The notes: generated by a model from the letters alone, not told the origin. A stretch of DNA of 64,000 bases from Stigmatella ashevillena (GCF_028368975.1 NZ_JAQNDM010000002.1:9046425-9110424), one strand, 5' to 3'. Counted from the first letter of the stretch, positions 56,445 through 64,000 are shown. Translations and numbers: made by a program.

Positions 56445-56616
56445 CATGTGCCCTCAGTGTAACCCTCCAGCGGGGAATCGAACGGGACGAGGCGGGACGA
56501 GATGGGACGGAGCGGGGGACCGATCCGGTGTAAGCTCAAGGCGTTAGCCGGTAACAGCGCGACCTGCTTGGGATTTTGCTTCCGCCTTGTTGCGGGTTCG
56601 AAACCCGCCGCATCCA
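56445..56616 (+). repeat. Repeat C, intact (intron-free) copy ending in tRNA-like T-arm
   Basis: It is colinear with the two parts of repeat B: CATGTGCCCTCAGTGT (56445-56460) matches the intron 5' exon, and 56463-56615 matches 45970-46121. It keeps the GGGACGAG tandem, the CAAGGCG/CGCCTTG helix (conserved in both) and a T-arm (56592-56608, loop TTCGAAA), then CGCATCC. Identity stops right after the acceptor-like strand. It could be an attachment-site cassette or a small structured RNA. Confidence 0.8.
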
Positions 56617-56699
56617 CTCTTTGGGTCTGTAGTGACAGAGGGTTGGACGCTGGCTCTATTCGTGTGCTACCGGCATGGCAGGAGGAGCCTGTTACCCCT

Positions 56700-56857
56700 G
56701 AAGAGAGGGGAAGCATGTCGTCAGGGTGGAGGTCGAGACGTTGACCAGTAGCGCGCAGGAGCGCTTCATGCTCAATCTCTGGTGCAGAGGCGGCACGCGC
56801 ACCGTGACTCTTGACGGGGTGGGTTTCCCGCAGCTCCGGGTGTACTCAGCCCCATGA
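56700..56857 (+). pseudogene. DUF2381-like C-terminal fragment
   Basis: A frame ending at TGA 56857 reads V-E-V-E-T-L...Q-E-R-F-M-L-N-L-W-C-R-G-G-T-R-T-V-T-L-D-G-V-G-F-P, which resembles the C-terminus of the myxobacterial paralogous family TIGR02268/DUF2381. Only this end is present, upstream of the SitA-like gene. Such fragments are common beside toxin loci in myxobacteria. Confidence 0.45.
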
Positions 56858-56935
56858 TTGACGTGCGCGTCATGGCTCCTTTGTCGTCTCGGGTTGTGCT
56901 CCCAGCGCGGGGGAGCCATGGACAGGAGGCTCCAC

Positions 56936-58315
56936 ATGTCGCGCTCAGCAGTCCTGCAGCTGTTCGTGTTGCTCTCAGCGTGCAGCGCCTCAACGAGGGG
57001 CGTTGTCCGCTTGGACACAGGCCAGGGCGAGCCTATCGTTCACACTCCGCGCCACAACGTGGCGCCAGTGGCGGTGAGCGAAAAGCAATTCAAGAAGGCC
57101 GTCGCCCAGCATGCTCCCGCTGTGCCTCCCGTGGATCGTCCCCTGGAGCACGCCCGGCAACTGTTCGAAGTGCCCGAGCGAAGCGGCTGGTACCAATACG
57201 AGGGGAGGAGTCGACGGATCCTAACCTCGGAGCCGGGGAACACCCGGAACGTGCGCTTGTTGCCAGAGGACGGCGAGCTGAAACGCCGCTACCTGCTGTG
57301 GTGTGAGCACACGTGGGGAGGTGGAGATTGCCTGCGCCTGCTGGTTGACAAGCCCTTCCTGGATGGGGATGCCAAGTACGCACTGGCCATGGCGATTGCG
57401 CACAGCAAGGTACTGGGGGCCATGAAGGAGGAACTCGCCCGGATGGTGAACCCCCAGGCCGTGGTAGCGACAGTCGTGAGCGGCCTGACCCTGTACGCCA
57501 TCTTGCTCACCCTGCCCGAGCCGGTGAGCAAAGGCGTGGCTGCGTTGCTGACACTGGGGGCCATCGGGTACCTGGGCTGGGATACGGTGTGGCTCCTGAT
57601 TGATGGGTGGCTGGTACTGATGAATGAAGTGGATCAGGCCACCACCTTCGACGGCATCTCCGTGTCCGGAGAGAAGTTTGGGGCCACGATGGGGGAGAAG
57701 GCAGCTCGCGCCTTCGTCATGCTAGGCACGGTGGCCTTGGGGAACACGGCTTCGGGGATGGCGGCGACGCTGCCCAAGTTGCCAGGGGCTGGGCAGGCGG
57801 CAGTGGTAGCCCAGACGCAGCTGAAGATCCGCTTCACGGCTCCAGCCCTGGCTCAGGTGGAGTCGGTCGCAATCACTGCCGGAGGCGTCACCATCGCGCT
57901 GGCCCCCAGTGCAGTCGCCATGGCGGCTCGCGACAGCTCAAGCAGCAGCGCCGTAGGAAGATTCAGAGCAGGAACTTACGGTGAGCTCAAGAATGCTGGA
58001 ATCAAGGATGCTCACCATGTGATTCAAGATGCCGCCGTTCGAGATCTGCCCGGATATGACAGCCGTGCAGCTCCTGCTGTTGAACTCAAGGGCCCATCGA
58101 CGCGCGTTGGCACTGCACACTATGAGGCGACTCAGGTTCAGCGTCAGGCCGGGGGAGGGACCTATGCTGACGAGCGCAGGATCGCCTATGAGGCCCTGCG
58201 ACGCGCAGGGCTGTCTCATGAGGAGGCGCAAACGCTTATTGGCCGCGCCGACGACTACTTCAAATCGATTGGCGTCACGCCATCAACATCGACCAGAATC
58301 CCCGGCAATCGGTAG
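56936..58315 (+). CDS. SitA-like polymorphic lipoprotein toxin with HH-nuclease-like C-terminal domain
   Basis: A 459-residue protein. The signal peptide ends in the lipobox LLSAC, as in SitA toxins that pass between myxobacterial cells by TraAB outer-membrane exchange. Residues ~20-330 resemble the SitA delivery region, including two hydrophobic stretches (ATVVSGLTLYAILLTL and a following segment) and an Ala-rich region. The last 100 residues form a separate module beginning H360-H-V-I-Q-D-A-A-V-R-D with later G-T-x-H-Y, as in His-Me-finger (SHH/HHH-type) nuclease toxins. AGGAGG lies 6 nt before ATG 56936. An immunity gene follows 11 nt later. The toxin activity is inferred. Confidence 0.78.
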   Translation: MSRSAVLQLFVLLSACSASTRGVVRLDTGQGEPIVHTPRHNVAPVAVSEKQFKKAVAQHAPAVPPVDRPLEHARQLFEVPERSGWYQYEGRSRRILTSEPGNTRNVRLLPEDGELKRRYLLWCEHTWGGGDCLRLLVDKPFLDGDAKYALAMAIAHSKVLGAMKEELARMVNPQAVVATVVSGLTLYAILLTLPEPVSKGVAALLTLGAIGYLGWDTVWLLIDGWLVLMNEVDQATTFDGISVSGEKFGATMGEKAARAFVMLGTVALGNTASGMAATLPKLPGAGQAAVVAQTQLKIRFTAPALAQVESVAITAGGVTIALAPSAVAMAARDSSSSSAVGRFRAGTYGELKNAGIKDAHHVIQDAAVRDLPGYDSRAAPAVELKGPSTRVGTAHYEATQVQRQAGGGTYADERRIAYEALRRAGLSHEEAQTLIGRADDYFKSIGVTPSTSTRIPGNR

Positions 58316-58326
58316 GAGTCCGCACG

Positions 58327-58662
58327 ATGGATATGAAATTGATGGGTCAGGTCCGGCGCCTGATAGAGGATCTGGCGGCAGGACGGTATGCGGAGATCGC
58401 AGCGGATGGCCGAGCAGGGCGCCTGACCGAGGCGGAGTTGAGAGCTGCTGTCGAGCAGTATGGGCGGACCCTTGTTCCCTTGCCAGTTCACGGTGAGATG
58501 CTTGTAGATATCTACGAGCACACGTCTCAGCAGGATGCGGTCACACTCGATGTACCTCTGTGGACACGGGAGGAAGGCCGCAGCGACCTGACACTTTCTG
58601 TGACGGCAATCAAGCAGGGCGAAACCTATACAGTCGAAGTGGACGATCTGCACGTTCTTTAG
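58327..58662 (+). CDS. Probable immunity protein (DUF7668-type)
   Basis: A 111-residue acidic soluble protein. The pattern L-T-E-A-E-L-R-A-A-V-E-Q-Y-G-R-T-L-V-P-x-P, then V-D-V/I and L-W-T-R-E-E-G-R-S-D-L-T-L, and the closing V-E-V-D-D-L-H-V-L look like DUF7668, recurrent beside myxobacterial nuclease toxins. Its AGGAG overlaps the toxin stop codon (TAGGAG), so the two are coexpressed. Binding and blocking of the toxin module is the expected role. Family naming is from memory. Confidence 0.68.
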   Translation: MDMKLMGQVRRLIEDLAAGRYAEIAADGRAGRLTEAELRAAVEQYGRTLVPLPVHGEMLVDIYEHTSQQDAVTLDVPLWTREEGRSDLTLSVTAIKQGETYTVEVDDLHVL

Positions 58663-58746
58663 GGACTGGTGGCCCAAGGGAATGGATCCATCTGGGCGGT
58701 TACGACGTAGGGGCTCGATTCTGCTGAAGTTTCGCATCGCTCAGCT

Positions 58747-58800
58747 GTGAGTTCGAAATCCGCCGCCTCCACCCCGCGGAACCCAGCAATCTCAAAGGCT
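58747..58800 (+). repeat. Copy D of the tRNA/tmRNA-3'-like sequence (candidate att site)
   Basis: GTTCGAAATCCGCCGCCTCCACC followed by a CCCAGCAATCT stretch aligns with copy A and its flank (43906-43950). The 3' part C-G-C-C-T-C-C-A-C-C is the usual end of tmRNA and some tRNAs. The T stem is imperfect and the terminator stem is incomplete, so this is a remnant. Confidence 0.6.
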
Positions 58801-58864
58801 GGTGCAGAGGGGGCGAGGAGGGCCGCTGACAGGTGCCGCCGAGCTGTGCGCCAGGCCGGTGCAG

Positions 58865-58999
58865 AGGCCGTGCAGCGGTGACTGCACGAGCAACGGAGGC
58901 CCGCGCAACCTCATCCTCGACAACGTCAATGTCGAGAACATCAAGTCGGCCCTCGCGGGAGCGAACCAGAACGACGGCGACACCCTCGCGATCACCACG
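58865..58999 (+). pseudogene. Pectate-lyase-like C-terminal fragment
   Basis: About 45 codons reading G-G-P-R-N-L-I-L-D-N-V-N-V-E-N-I-K-S-A-L-A-G-A-N-Q-N-x-G-D-T resemble the last beta-helix coils of bacterial pectate lyases (V-A-G-V-N-x-N-Y-G-D-T). There is no start or upstream body. The island edge (copy D) lies just upstream, so insertion may have truncated it. Confidence 0.45.
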
Positions 59000-59005
59000 G
59001 GGCAG

Positions 59006-59461
59006 TCAGTTCACGCTCGTGCTCGTGCGGAACTGCTGCTCACATACCTTGCTCCCCGACACCTGGGCGCCGCTGCTGCCTCCCGACGAGGCGTTCAACG
59101 TGCCGTTGTACTTCAACTCGAAGCGCCCGTTGGACACCGAGCCCTCCATTCCAATCCCCACATCCATTTCGGGATAGAGGGTGACGGTCTCCGTCCAGGG
59201 CAAGACCGGATTTTCCACGACCACCGGAGTGGAGGTCCCGTCGCGATAGATGATTTTCGTGATCGTGCCCGCTCCGCTTCCGGTGACCTCGTACTTCACG
59301 GAGTAACCCGCGGGCGCCAGCACCAACGTGGGAATCTGGGAGACACCGGTATCCGTGGTGCAGTCCAGAGGAGAAACCTGCTCCGAGGCCGGATCTCCAC
59401 ATGAGGCCAGAGCAACCCCCACCACCGTCAGGAATGTACGAGCGAACGAACGTGAAACCAT
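59006..59461 (-). CDS. Small secreted lipoprotein, function unknown
   Basis: A 151-residue lipoprotein: the signal peptide V-V-G-V-A-L-A-S-C ends in the lipobox LASC. The mature part is a single beta-rich domain (Y-S-V-K-Y-E-V-T-G-S-G, T-K-I-I-Y-R-D-G-T) like an MmpS- or transthyretin-like sandwich; I do not claim a family. GAGGAG precedes ATG 59461. It is divergent from the GH31 gene. Confidence 0.72.
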   Translation of the reverse strand: MVSRSFARTFLTVVGVALASCGDPASEQVSPLDCTTDTGVSQIPTLVLAPAGYSVKYEVTGSGAGTITKIIYRDGTSTPVVVENPVLPWTETVTLYPEMDVGIGMEGSVSNGRFELKYNGTLNASSGGSSGAQVSGSKVCEQQFRTSTSVN

Positions 59462-59947
59462 GTGTCTCCTCAAGAGAGGCACGCGCGAGGATACGCGCGA
59501 TGCCAGGGAACCCCTCTATCACCGATTCCCGATCCGACGCGCCGGTACGCTACAGCGAGCAGCGGGCGACCCCTCATGGAACGAGGAGCGGTGCAAGAGT
59601 GGTGGAACGAAGTCATGGGTTCGACTCTCTTTGAGACCAATAGGCATCTCAAACTACTGACGTGTGGCTCGCCAAATCAGCCCCCACAAGCTTCGCCCTC
59701 AAGATCCTTCCCGTGCAAAGTCTTCGTGATTGGGCGGGTCGTCGGTGAGCACCACGCAGCCCTCGCCGTCTTTCGAATTGGCCTCCACGGCCACGATTCA
59801 GGCCGCGTGGGGAGGTCCAACCCTTTGACACGGGTAACGATTCGGTCGAAGGTGACCGACTGTGTCGAGCGGCGGCGCAAGCGTCAGTGGACGGCGGCCA
59901 TGACCGCCTACAGGGCCACATCGGATCGACAACAGAGAGGTCGTCGT
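59462..59947. other. Divergent intergenic region
   Basis: 486 bp between the small lipoprotein and the GH31 gene. Frames on both strands lack recognisable sequence. It must contain both promoters; I could not assign them. Confidence 0.45.
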
Positions 59948-62900
59948 ATGACAGTGTTTAGAAGAGGAGCGGGCTGCGCGCGTACGTTCGCGCTGCTCGC
60001 AGCGGTCGCGTCAGCCTCGGCGGCTTGCCACGACGACAACCGTGCCGAGGACGCCGCACAGCCCCCGGACACCCAGACGGCTGTCATCTCGGGCAATGCC
60101 CGCTTCGAGGTGCTCAGCCCCACGCTCATCCGCACGGAGTACGCGGGTGACGCCCGCTTCCTCGACGCCCCGACATTCAACGCCATCGGACGGGACGGCT
60201 TCGGCAAGACGAGCTTCACGACGCGTACCGAGGACGGCTGGCTCGTCATCGACACCGGCGCGCTGACGCTGCGCTACGAGGTGGGCTCCGGCCAGTTCAC
60301 CGACGAGAACCTCGTCGTCAGGCTGAAGGTCGGCGCGCAGGACGTCGAGGCGCGCCCCTGGGCGAGTCAGGTCATCCCGACTTGCGCGCTCGGCGTGCTC
60401 TGCGAGGCAGAGGGCCTGGCGCTCGAAGGCATCAGCGAGGCGCGCGACCACACCGGCTTCACCGGCACCGGCTTTGCCGCGGGCTTCGAAGGGACTGGGA
60501 CCCGCGTCACCTTCCAGGTCGCGCCCGAGGCGGGCGGCTCCTACGTCTTGGACCTGCGCTACGCGAACGGACTCGGCGACCCGCGCACGCTCACGCTCAC
60601 GGTCGACGGCGGGTCAGCGCGCCAGTTCACGCTGCCGCGCACCGGCAACTGGGACTCCTGGGGCCACATGTCACTGCCCCTCGACCTGACTGCCGGGCCG
60701 CACGTGGTTGCCCTGACGCGCACCAAGTCTGACACGGGCCAGCTCAACATCGACAGCCTCGCGCTGCTCAAGCCCGGCGCCGCGTACCCGCAGTCGCCGA
60801 AGACCTGCGGTTTCGGCGAACGCTGCGAGGCCGAGGACCTCGCGCTCAACGGCCGGATGCACCTGGCGACCGACCACCCCGACTACACCGGCAACGGGTT
60901 CGCCGCGGGCTTCGAGGGCGTGGGTGACTCGATTGGCTTCGACATCGACGCGCCCGCCGCCGGCGACTACGAGCTGACCGCCCGCTACGCCAACGGCTTC
61001 GCGTCGCAGGCCGGCGTGACGCTGACGGTCGAGGGCGGTTCGAGCACCCCCGTACCCCTGCCGTCCACGGGCAACTGGGACACCTGGAAGCCCGTTACCG
61101 TGCCGGTGCACCTCGCGGCAGGCACCCACCACGTCACGCTCGTGCGACAGGCGACCGATGCTGGCAATGTCAACATCGACAGCCTGGCCATCGGCCCGGT
61201 CGGCACGGGCCTTCCCGCGTCGGCCAGCACGGCGGGGGAGGACTGCGGCTTCGGCAGCATCTGTGAGGCGGAGTCCGCAGGCCTGTCCGGCGGCGCGACG
61301 ACCGCCAAGGACCACAACGGCTACAGCGGCAAGGGGTTCGCGGCTGGGCTCGACGTCGCTGGCTCGCAGATGACCGTGCGCGCGGTCGACGTTCCGGCAG
61401 CTGGCACGTACTCGCTGCAGCTGCGCTACGCCCGCGGGCTGAAGACGCCGGGCGCGGTGACCGTGCAGGCAGGGACGGGCGCGGCCTCCACGCTCACGCT
61501 GCCGCCCACGAGCGACTGGGACAGCTGGCGGACGGTGCGTACGGACGTCACCCTCCCCGGTGGCACCAGCGACGTGCGCCTGAGCTGTCCGCAAGCCGGC
61601 GGGTGCGTGGTCAACGTCGACACCGTGGCGCTGACGAAGACCGACGCGCCGCTGCTCGCGCCGCACGCCGCGCTCGGCGGCTACCGGCGTGGCCTCGACG
61701 CCTTCGACGGCAACAACGGCAGCCCGATCCTCAACCCGGGGCTTCTCTACCAGGACGGCTGGTCGCTGCTGGACGACACCGCCTCGGCGGCGTACGACCC
61801 GGCGTCGGGGAAGCCCACTCCCCGCGCCGCGCACCCTGGCGGCTACCAGGACGGCTATGTCTTCGGCTACGGCCAGGACTACCCACGGGCCCTCGGCGAC
61901 CTCGCGAAGCTCACGGGTCCGTCGAAGCTGCTGCCGCGATGGGCGTACGGCGTCTGGTTCTCCGAGTACCTCGACCGTACCGCAGCCGACTTCCAGGAGG
62001 CCCTGCTCCCGAGGTTCCGCAAGGAGGGCGTGCCCCTCGACGTTCTCGTCGTCGACACCGATTTCAAGGCCGGCAACTCCTGGAACGGCTGGGAGATCGA
62101 CACCCGCAAGTTCCCCGACCCCAAGGGGTTCTTCGACTGGGCGCGCTCGCAGGGCCTGCACACGACCCTGAACATGCATCCCAGCATCCTGCCGACCGAC
62201 CCGCAGTTCGCGGCCGCGCAGGCGACCGCGAAGGGCAAGCTCACCCAGCACACTGGCGGCTGCTCGGGCGGTGCCTCCGAGTGCTACACCTTCGATTTTG
62301 GCGATCCTGACCAGTTAAAGGCGTTCTTCGGCTTGCACGACACGATGAAGCAGCAGGGCACCGACTTCTGGTGGCTCGACTGGTGCTGCGACGCCAGCGA
62401 GGCCAACATCGACGGCGTCACCGGTGATGCGTGGATCAACCAGCAGTACACCGACTACACGAACTCCCGCATCGGCCGCGGCTTCGCGTTCTCCCGCGCG
62501 TTCGGCTCGCTGCAGGCGGGCGGTTACAGCAACCCGACCGCGGTGCCGACCGGGCCGTGGGCGGACAAACGCACGACGCTGCCCTTCACCGGTGACACCA
62601 CCTCGACGTGGGGGACCCTTGCGGCCGAGGTTGGCTTCACCTCCGGCGAGGGTGCTGCCACCGGCCTGTCGGCGATCAGCCACGACATCGGCGGGCACAA
62701 CGGCGGCTTGTGGGGCCTCCCCGGCTCGGACGTTGTCGACGGCCAGCGCACGGACAAGCTGCCCGACGACCTGTACGCCCGCTGGGTCCAGTTCGGCACC
62801 TTCCAGCCGATCGACCGCCTGCACAGCAACCACGGCGACCGGCTGCCCTGGCAGTACCCGGGCACCGCGGGCGAGTCGGCGAAGAAGTTCCTCAACCTGC

Positions 62901-63625
62901 GCGAGGCGCTCGTGCCGTACACCTATACGCTCGCGCGTGAGGCGGAGGCGACCGGCGTCCCGGTTGTGCGGCCGACGTACCTTGCGTACCCGACGGAGCA
63001 GGACGCGTATGCGACGGCCGGCAGCGAGTACCTGTACGGCTCGGACGTGCTCGTCGTGCCGGTGACCACACCCGGGAACACCGCCACAACCACGGTGTGG
63101 TTCCCGCCGGGCAGCTCGTGGACCGACTGGTTCACCGGCAAAACGTACGCGGGCGGCACGACCCAGAGCATCACCACCGGGCTGGACACCATGCCGGTGT
63201 TCGTCAAGTCCGGCGGGATCGTGCCCACGCGCAGCGAGGACGTCACCAACGACGTCCAGAACCCGCTGGACGCGGTCACGCTCACGGTGGCGGCGGGCGC
63301 GATGGGGCACGCCAGCCTCTTCGAGGACGACGGCACGACCTCCGACCGCAAGCAGAGCACCCGCACGGACATCCGCTACACCGAGGGCGGCCAACACGCG
63401 GCGCTCCGTGCCGACGGCCCTGACGGGTCATTCGCCGGGCAGGTGCAGAAGCGCGCGTGGACTGTGCGGTTCGTGGGCGCGCAAGAGCCGGAGTCGGTGA
63501 CCATCGACGGCAAGGCGGCGCCGACCGACAGCTGGACCTGGGACGCCGTGAGCAGCGTCCTGACGGTCAAGGTGGCCGAGCGTCCAACGAGCCAGGGTGT
63601 GGACGTGGCCTACCAGTACAGGTAG
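59948..63625 (+). CDS. GH31 glycoside hydrolase lipoprotein with three inserted carbohydrate-binding modules
   Basis: A 1225-residue exported enzyme. The signal peptide ends A-S-A-A-C, a lipobox-like site. Residues ~35-135 begin the GH31 N-terminal beta-domain (F-E-V-L-S-P-T-L-I-R-T-E-Y). Three ~120-residue CBM35-like modules follow, each starting G-F/L-G-x-x-C-E-A-E and containing a G-F-A-A-G motif and N-W-D-S/T-W. The barrel then resumes (W-A-Y-G-V-W-F-S-E-Y, D-V-L-V-V-D-T-D). The nucleophile Asp is in D-F-W-W-L-D-W and the acid/base Asp in H-D-I-G-G-H. It probably attacks alpha-linked glucans or related sugars. AGAGAGG precedes ATG 59948. Confidence 0.88.
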   Translation: MTVFRRGAGCARTFALLAAVASASAACHDDNRAEDAAQPPDTQTAVISGNARFEVLSPTLIRTEYAGDARFLDAPTFNAIGRDGFGKTSFTTRTEDGWLVIDTGALTLRYEVGSGQFTDENLVVRLKVGAQDVEARPWASQVIPTCALGVLCEAEGLALEGISEARDHTGFTGTGFAAGFEGTGTRVTFQVAPEAGGSYVLDLRYANGLGDPRTLTLTVDGGSARQFTLPRTGNWDSWGHMSLPLDLTAGPHVVALTRTKSDTGQLNIDSLALLKPGAAYPQSPKTCGFGERCEAEDLALNGRMHLATDHPDYTGNGFAAGFEGVGDSIGFDIDAPAAGDYELTARYANGFASQAGVTLTVEGGSSTPVPLPSTGNWDTWKPVTVPVHLAAGTHHVTLVRQATDAGNVNIDSLAIGPVGTGLPASASTAGEDCGFGSICEAESAGLSGGATTAKDHNGYSGKGFAAGLDVAGSQMTVRAVDVPAAGTYSLQLRYARGLKTPGAVTVQAGTGAASTLTLPPTSDWDSWRTVRTDVTLPGGTSDVRLSCPQAGGCVVNVDTVALTKTDAPLLAPHAALGGYRRGLDAFDGNNGSPILNPGLLYQDGWSLLDDTASAAYDPASGKPTPRAAHPGGYQDGYVFGYGQDYPRALGDLAKLTGPSKLLPRWAYGVWFSEYLDRTAADFQEALLPRFRKEGVPLDVLVVDTDFKAGNSWNGWEIDTRKFPDPKGFFDWARSQGLHTTLNMHPSILPTDPQFAAAQATAKGKLTQHTGGCSGGASECYTFDFGDPDQLKAFFGLHDTMKQQGTDFWWLDWCCDASEANIDGVTGDAWINQQYTDYTNSRIGRGFAFSRAFGSLQAGGYSNPTAVPTGPWADKRTTLPFTGDTTSTWGTLAAEVGFTSGEGAATGLSAISHDIGGHNGGLWGLPGSDVVDGQRTDKLPDDLYARWVQFGTFQPIDRLHSNHGDRLPWQYPGTAGESAKKFLNLREALVPYTYTLAREAEATGVPVVRPTYLAYPTEQDAYATAGSEYLYGSDVLVVPVTTPGNTATTTVWFPPGSSWTDWFTGKTYAGGTTQSITTGLDTMPVFVKSGGIVPTRSEDVTNDVQNPLDAVTLTVAAGAMGHASLFEDDGTTSDRKQSTRTDIRYTEGGQHAALRADGPDGSFAGQVQKRAWTVRFVGAQEPESVTIDGKAAPTDSWTWDAVSSVLTVKVAERPTSQGVDVAYQYR

Positions 63626-63820
63626 GACGCGCTCGCCCTTCGCCTTGCTACACAGCTCAGGAAAGCTGGAACAGAATGAAGTCAAGTTTAAAATTAAAAT
63701 CCAGTATTATTCGACCACTGGGAGTACCCTGTCGATTCCGATGACCCGAATCTAGCCGCAAGGGTCTCTGTGGGCGTGAGGACAACCTTCAACCTCCGCC
63801 CGTTAAACAAGGCAGGATCC
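63626..63820. other. AT-rich intergenic region
   Basis: 195 bp after the GH31 gene. Positions ~63670-63715 are very AT-rich for this genome and probably hold the promoter of the next lipoprotein. No gene is visible. Confidence 0.45.
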
Positions 63821-64000
63821 ATGCTCCATTTCAAACGTTCAAAGCTGTTCCTGGGTGCCGCGTGCTCGGCGCTGTTTCTCACGGGTGCGTGCACCCCGGT
63901 AAGCAGTTCGCCTGATGAGCAGGGCGACGTCACAGAGGCCGCCTCAAGTCCGTTGCTCATCTCCGGCGTGAGCTTCAAGACGGTGCTCGGCAGTCGATAC
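63821..64000 (+). CDS. Lipoprotein, 3' end outside the window
   Basis: ATG 63821 with GGCAGGA upstream begins a frame open to the last base (60 codons). The N-terminus M-L-H-F-K-R-S-K-L-F-L-G-A-A-C and L-F-L-T-G-A-C is a clear lipoprotein signal with lipobox LTGAC. The visible mature part ends V-S-F-K-T-V-L-G-S-R-Y, which could be the first strand of a beta-trefoil/fascin-like repeat. That is a guess from 11 residues. Confidence 0.7.
   Translation, partial: MLHFKRSKLFLGAACSALFLTGACTPVSSSPDEQGDVTEAASSPLLISGVSFKTVLGSRY

Larger units (their letters stand above)
43902..58800. mobile_element. Accretion island bounded by tRNA/tmRNA-3'-like repeats
   Basis: The outer copies of the T-arm sequence (A at 43902, D near 58747) share about 45 nt at roughly 80% identity including flank beyond the acceptor (C-C-C-A-G-C-A-A-T-C-T), as attL/attR would. 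The interval holds a degenerate tyrosine integrase, a group II intron, IS701 and IS91 remnants, gene fragments, toxin cassettes and metabolic cargo with atypical codon use. Boundaries are inferred from sequence only. Repeats B and C inside suggest more than one insertion event. Confidence 0.5.

Noticed and set aside
56393-56716. A 107-residue minus-strand gene with an AGFEPATRR segment
   Set aside because: This peptide pattern is the known false translation of the reverse strand of tRNA-like T-arms; it lies over repeat C.
59649-59921. A 90-residue gene on the minus strand
   Set aside because: No ribosome-binding site, Arg/Pro-rich composition typical of antisense frames in GC-rich DNA, nothing recognisable.

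Overview
The window is chromosomal DNA of a large-genome, high-GC myxobacterium of the Myxococcus/Stigmatella/Cystobacter/Archangium type. The evidence is a PilT motility ATPase, a Lon protease of the LonV type, many lipoproteins, FHA-DUF4388 and TPR proteins, a SitA-type lipoprotein toxin, DUF5953/DUF6310 proteins and a DUF2381-type fragment. The species is inferred, not proven.

From 1 to about 43.2 kb the gene order is mostly that of a core chromosome. It holds a surface repeat protein cut by the left edge, a cysteine-ladder protein, a UvrD/Rep-type helicase, rplM-rpsI, a pilT-family gene, recX, a BamD-like lipoprotein run, FHA-DUF4388, selD, a cell-wall amidase, rph-rdgB, four tRNAs (Pro, Arg, His, Arg), a PAS histidine kinase, a multiheme lipoprotein, an alkaline ceramidase with every metal ligand of the human enzyme, an orphan phage-type Bet/RecT annealing protein, tRNA-Lys and tRNA-Leu, the proteostasis block tig-clpP-clpX and lon with a prolyl oligopeptidase between them, a peptide ABC transporter lacking its ATPases, a response regulator, algH-bolA-grxD (protein quality and Fe-S/redox), a patatin lipase, a MOSC protein, Xaa-Pro aminopeptidase and rsmE.

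From about 43.8 to 58.8 kb the window changes into an accretion island. Four copies of a tRNA/tmRNA 3'-end-like sequence (T-arm plus acceptor-like strand) lie at about 43.90, 46.10, 56.60 and 58.75 kb. The outer two share downstream flank and look like element ends. The inner two belong to a direct repeat of about 170 bp, one copy of which is split by a complete group II intron. Between them are a degenerate tyrosine integrase, IS701 and IS91 remnants, kinase and DUF2381 fragments, and cargo: an OhrR-like MarR regulator with an NADP oxidoreductase, an SDR with a mutated catalytic tyrosine, a periplasmic YtcJ-like amidohydrolase, a divergent NmrA/TetR pair with visible operators, a truncated DUF6310 nuclease toxin with its DUF5953 partner, and an intact SitA-like lipoprotein toxin with its DUF7668-type immunity gene.

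The right end (58.8-64 kb) returns to secreted carbohydrate functions: a pectate-lyase-like fragment, a small lipoprotein, a large GH31 glycoside hydrolase with three inserted carbohydrate-binding modules, and the first 60 codons of another lipoprotein. The least explained elements are the tRNA-like structured repeats, the period-3 cysteine ladder protein and the toxin cassettes.
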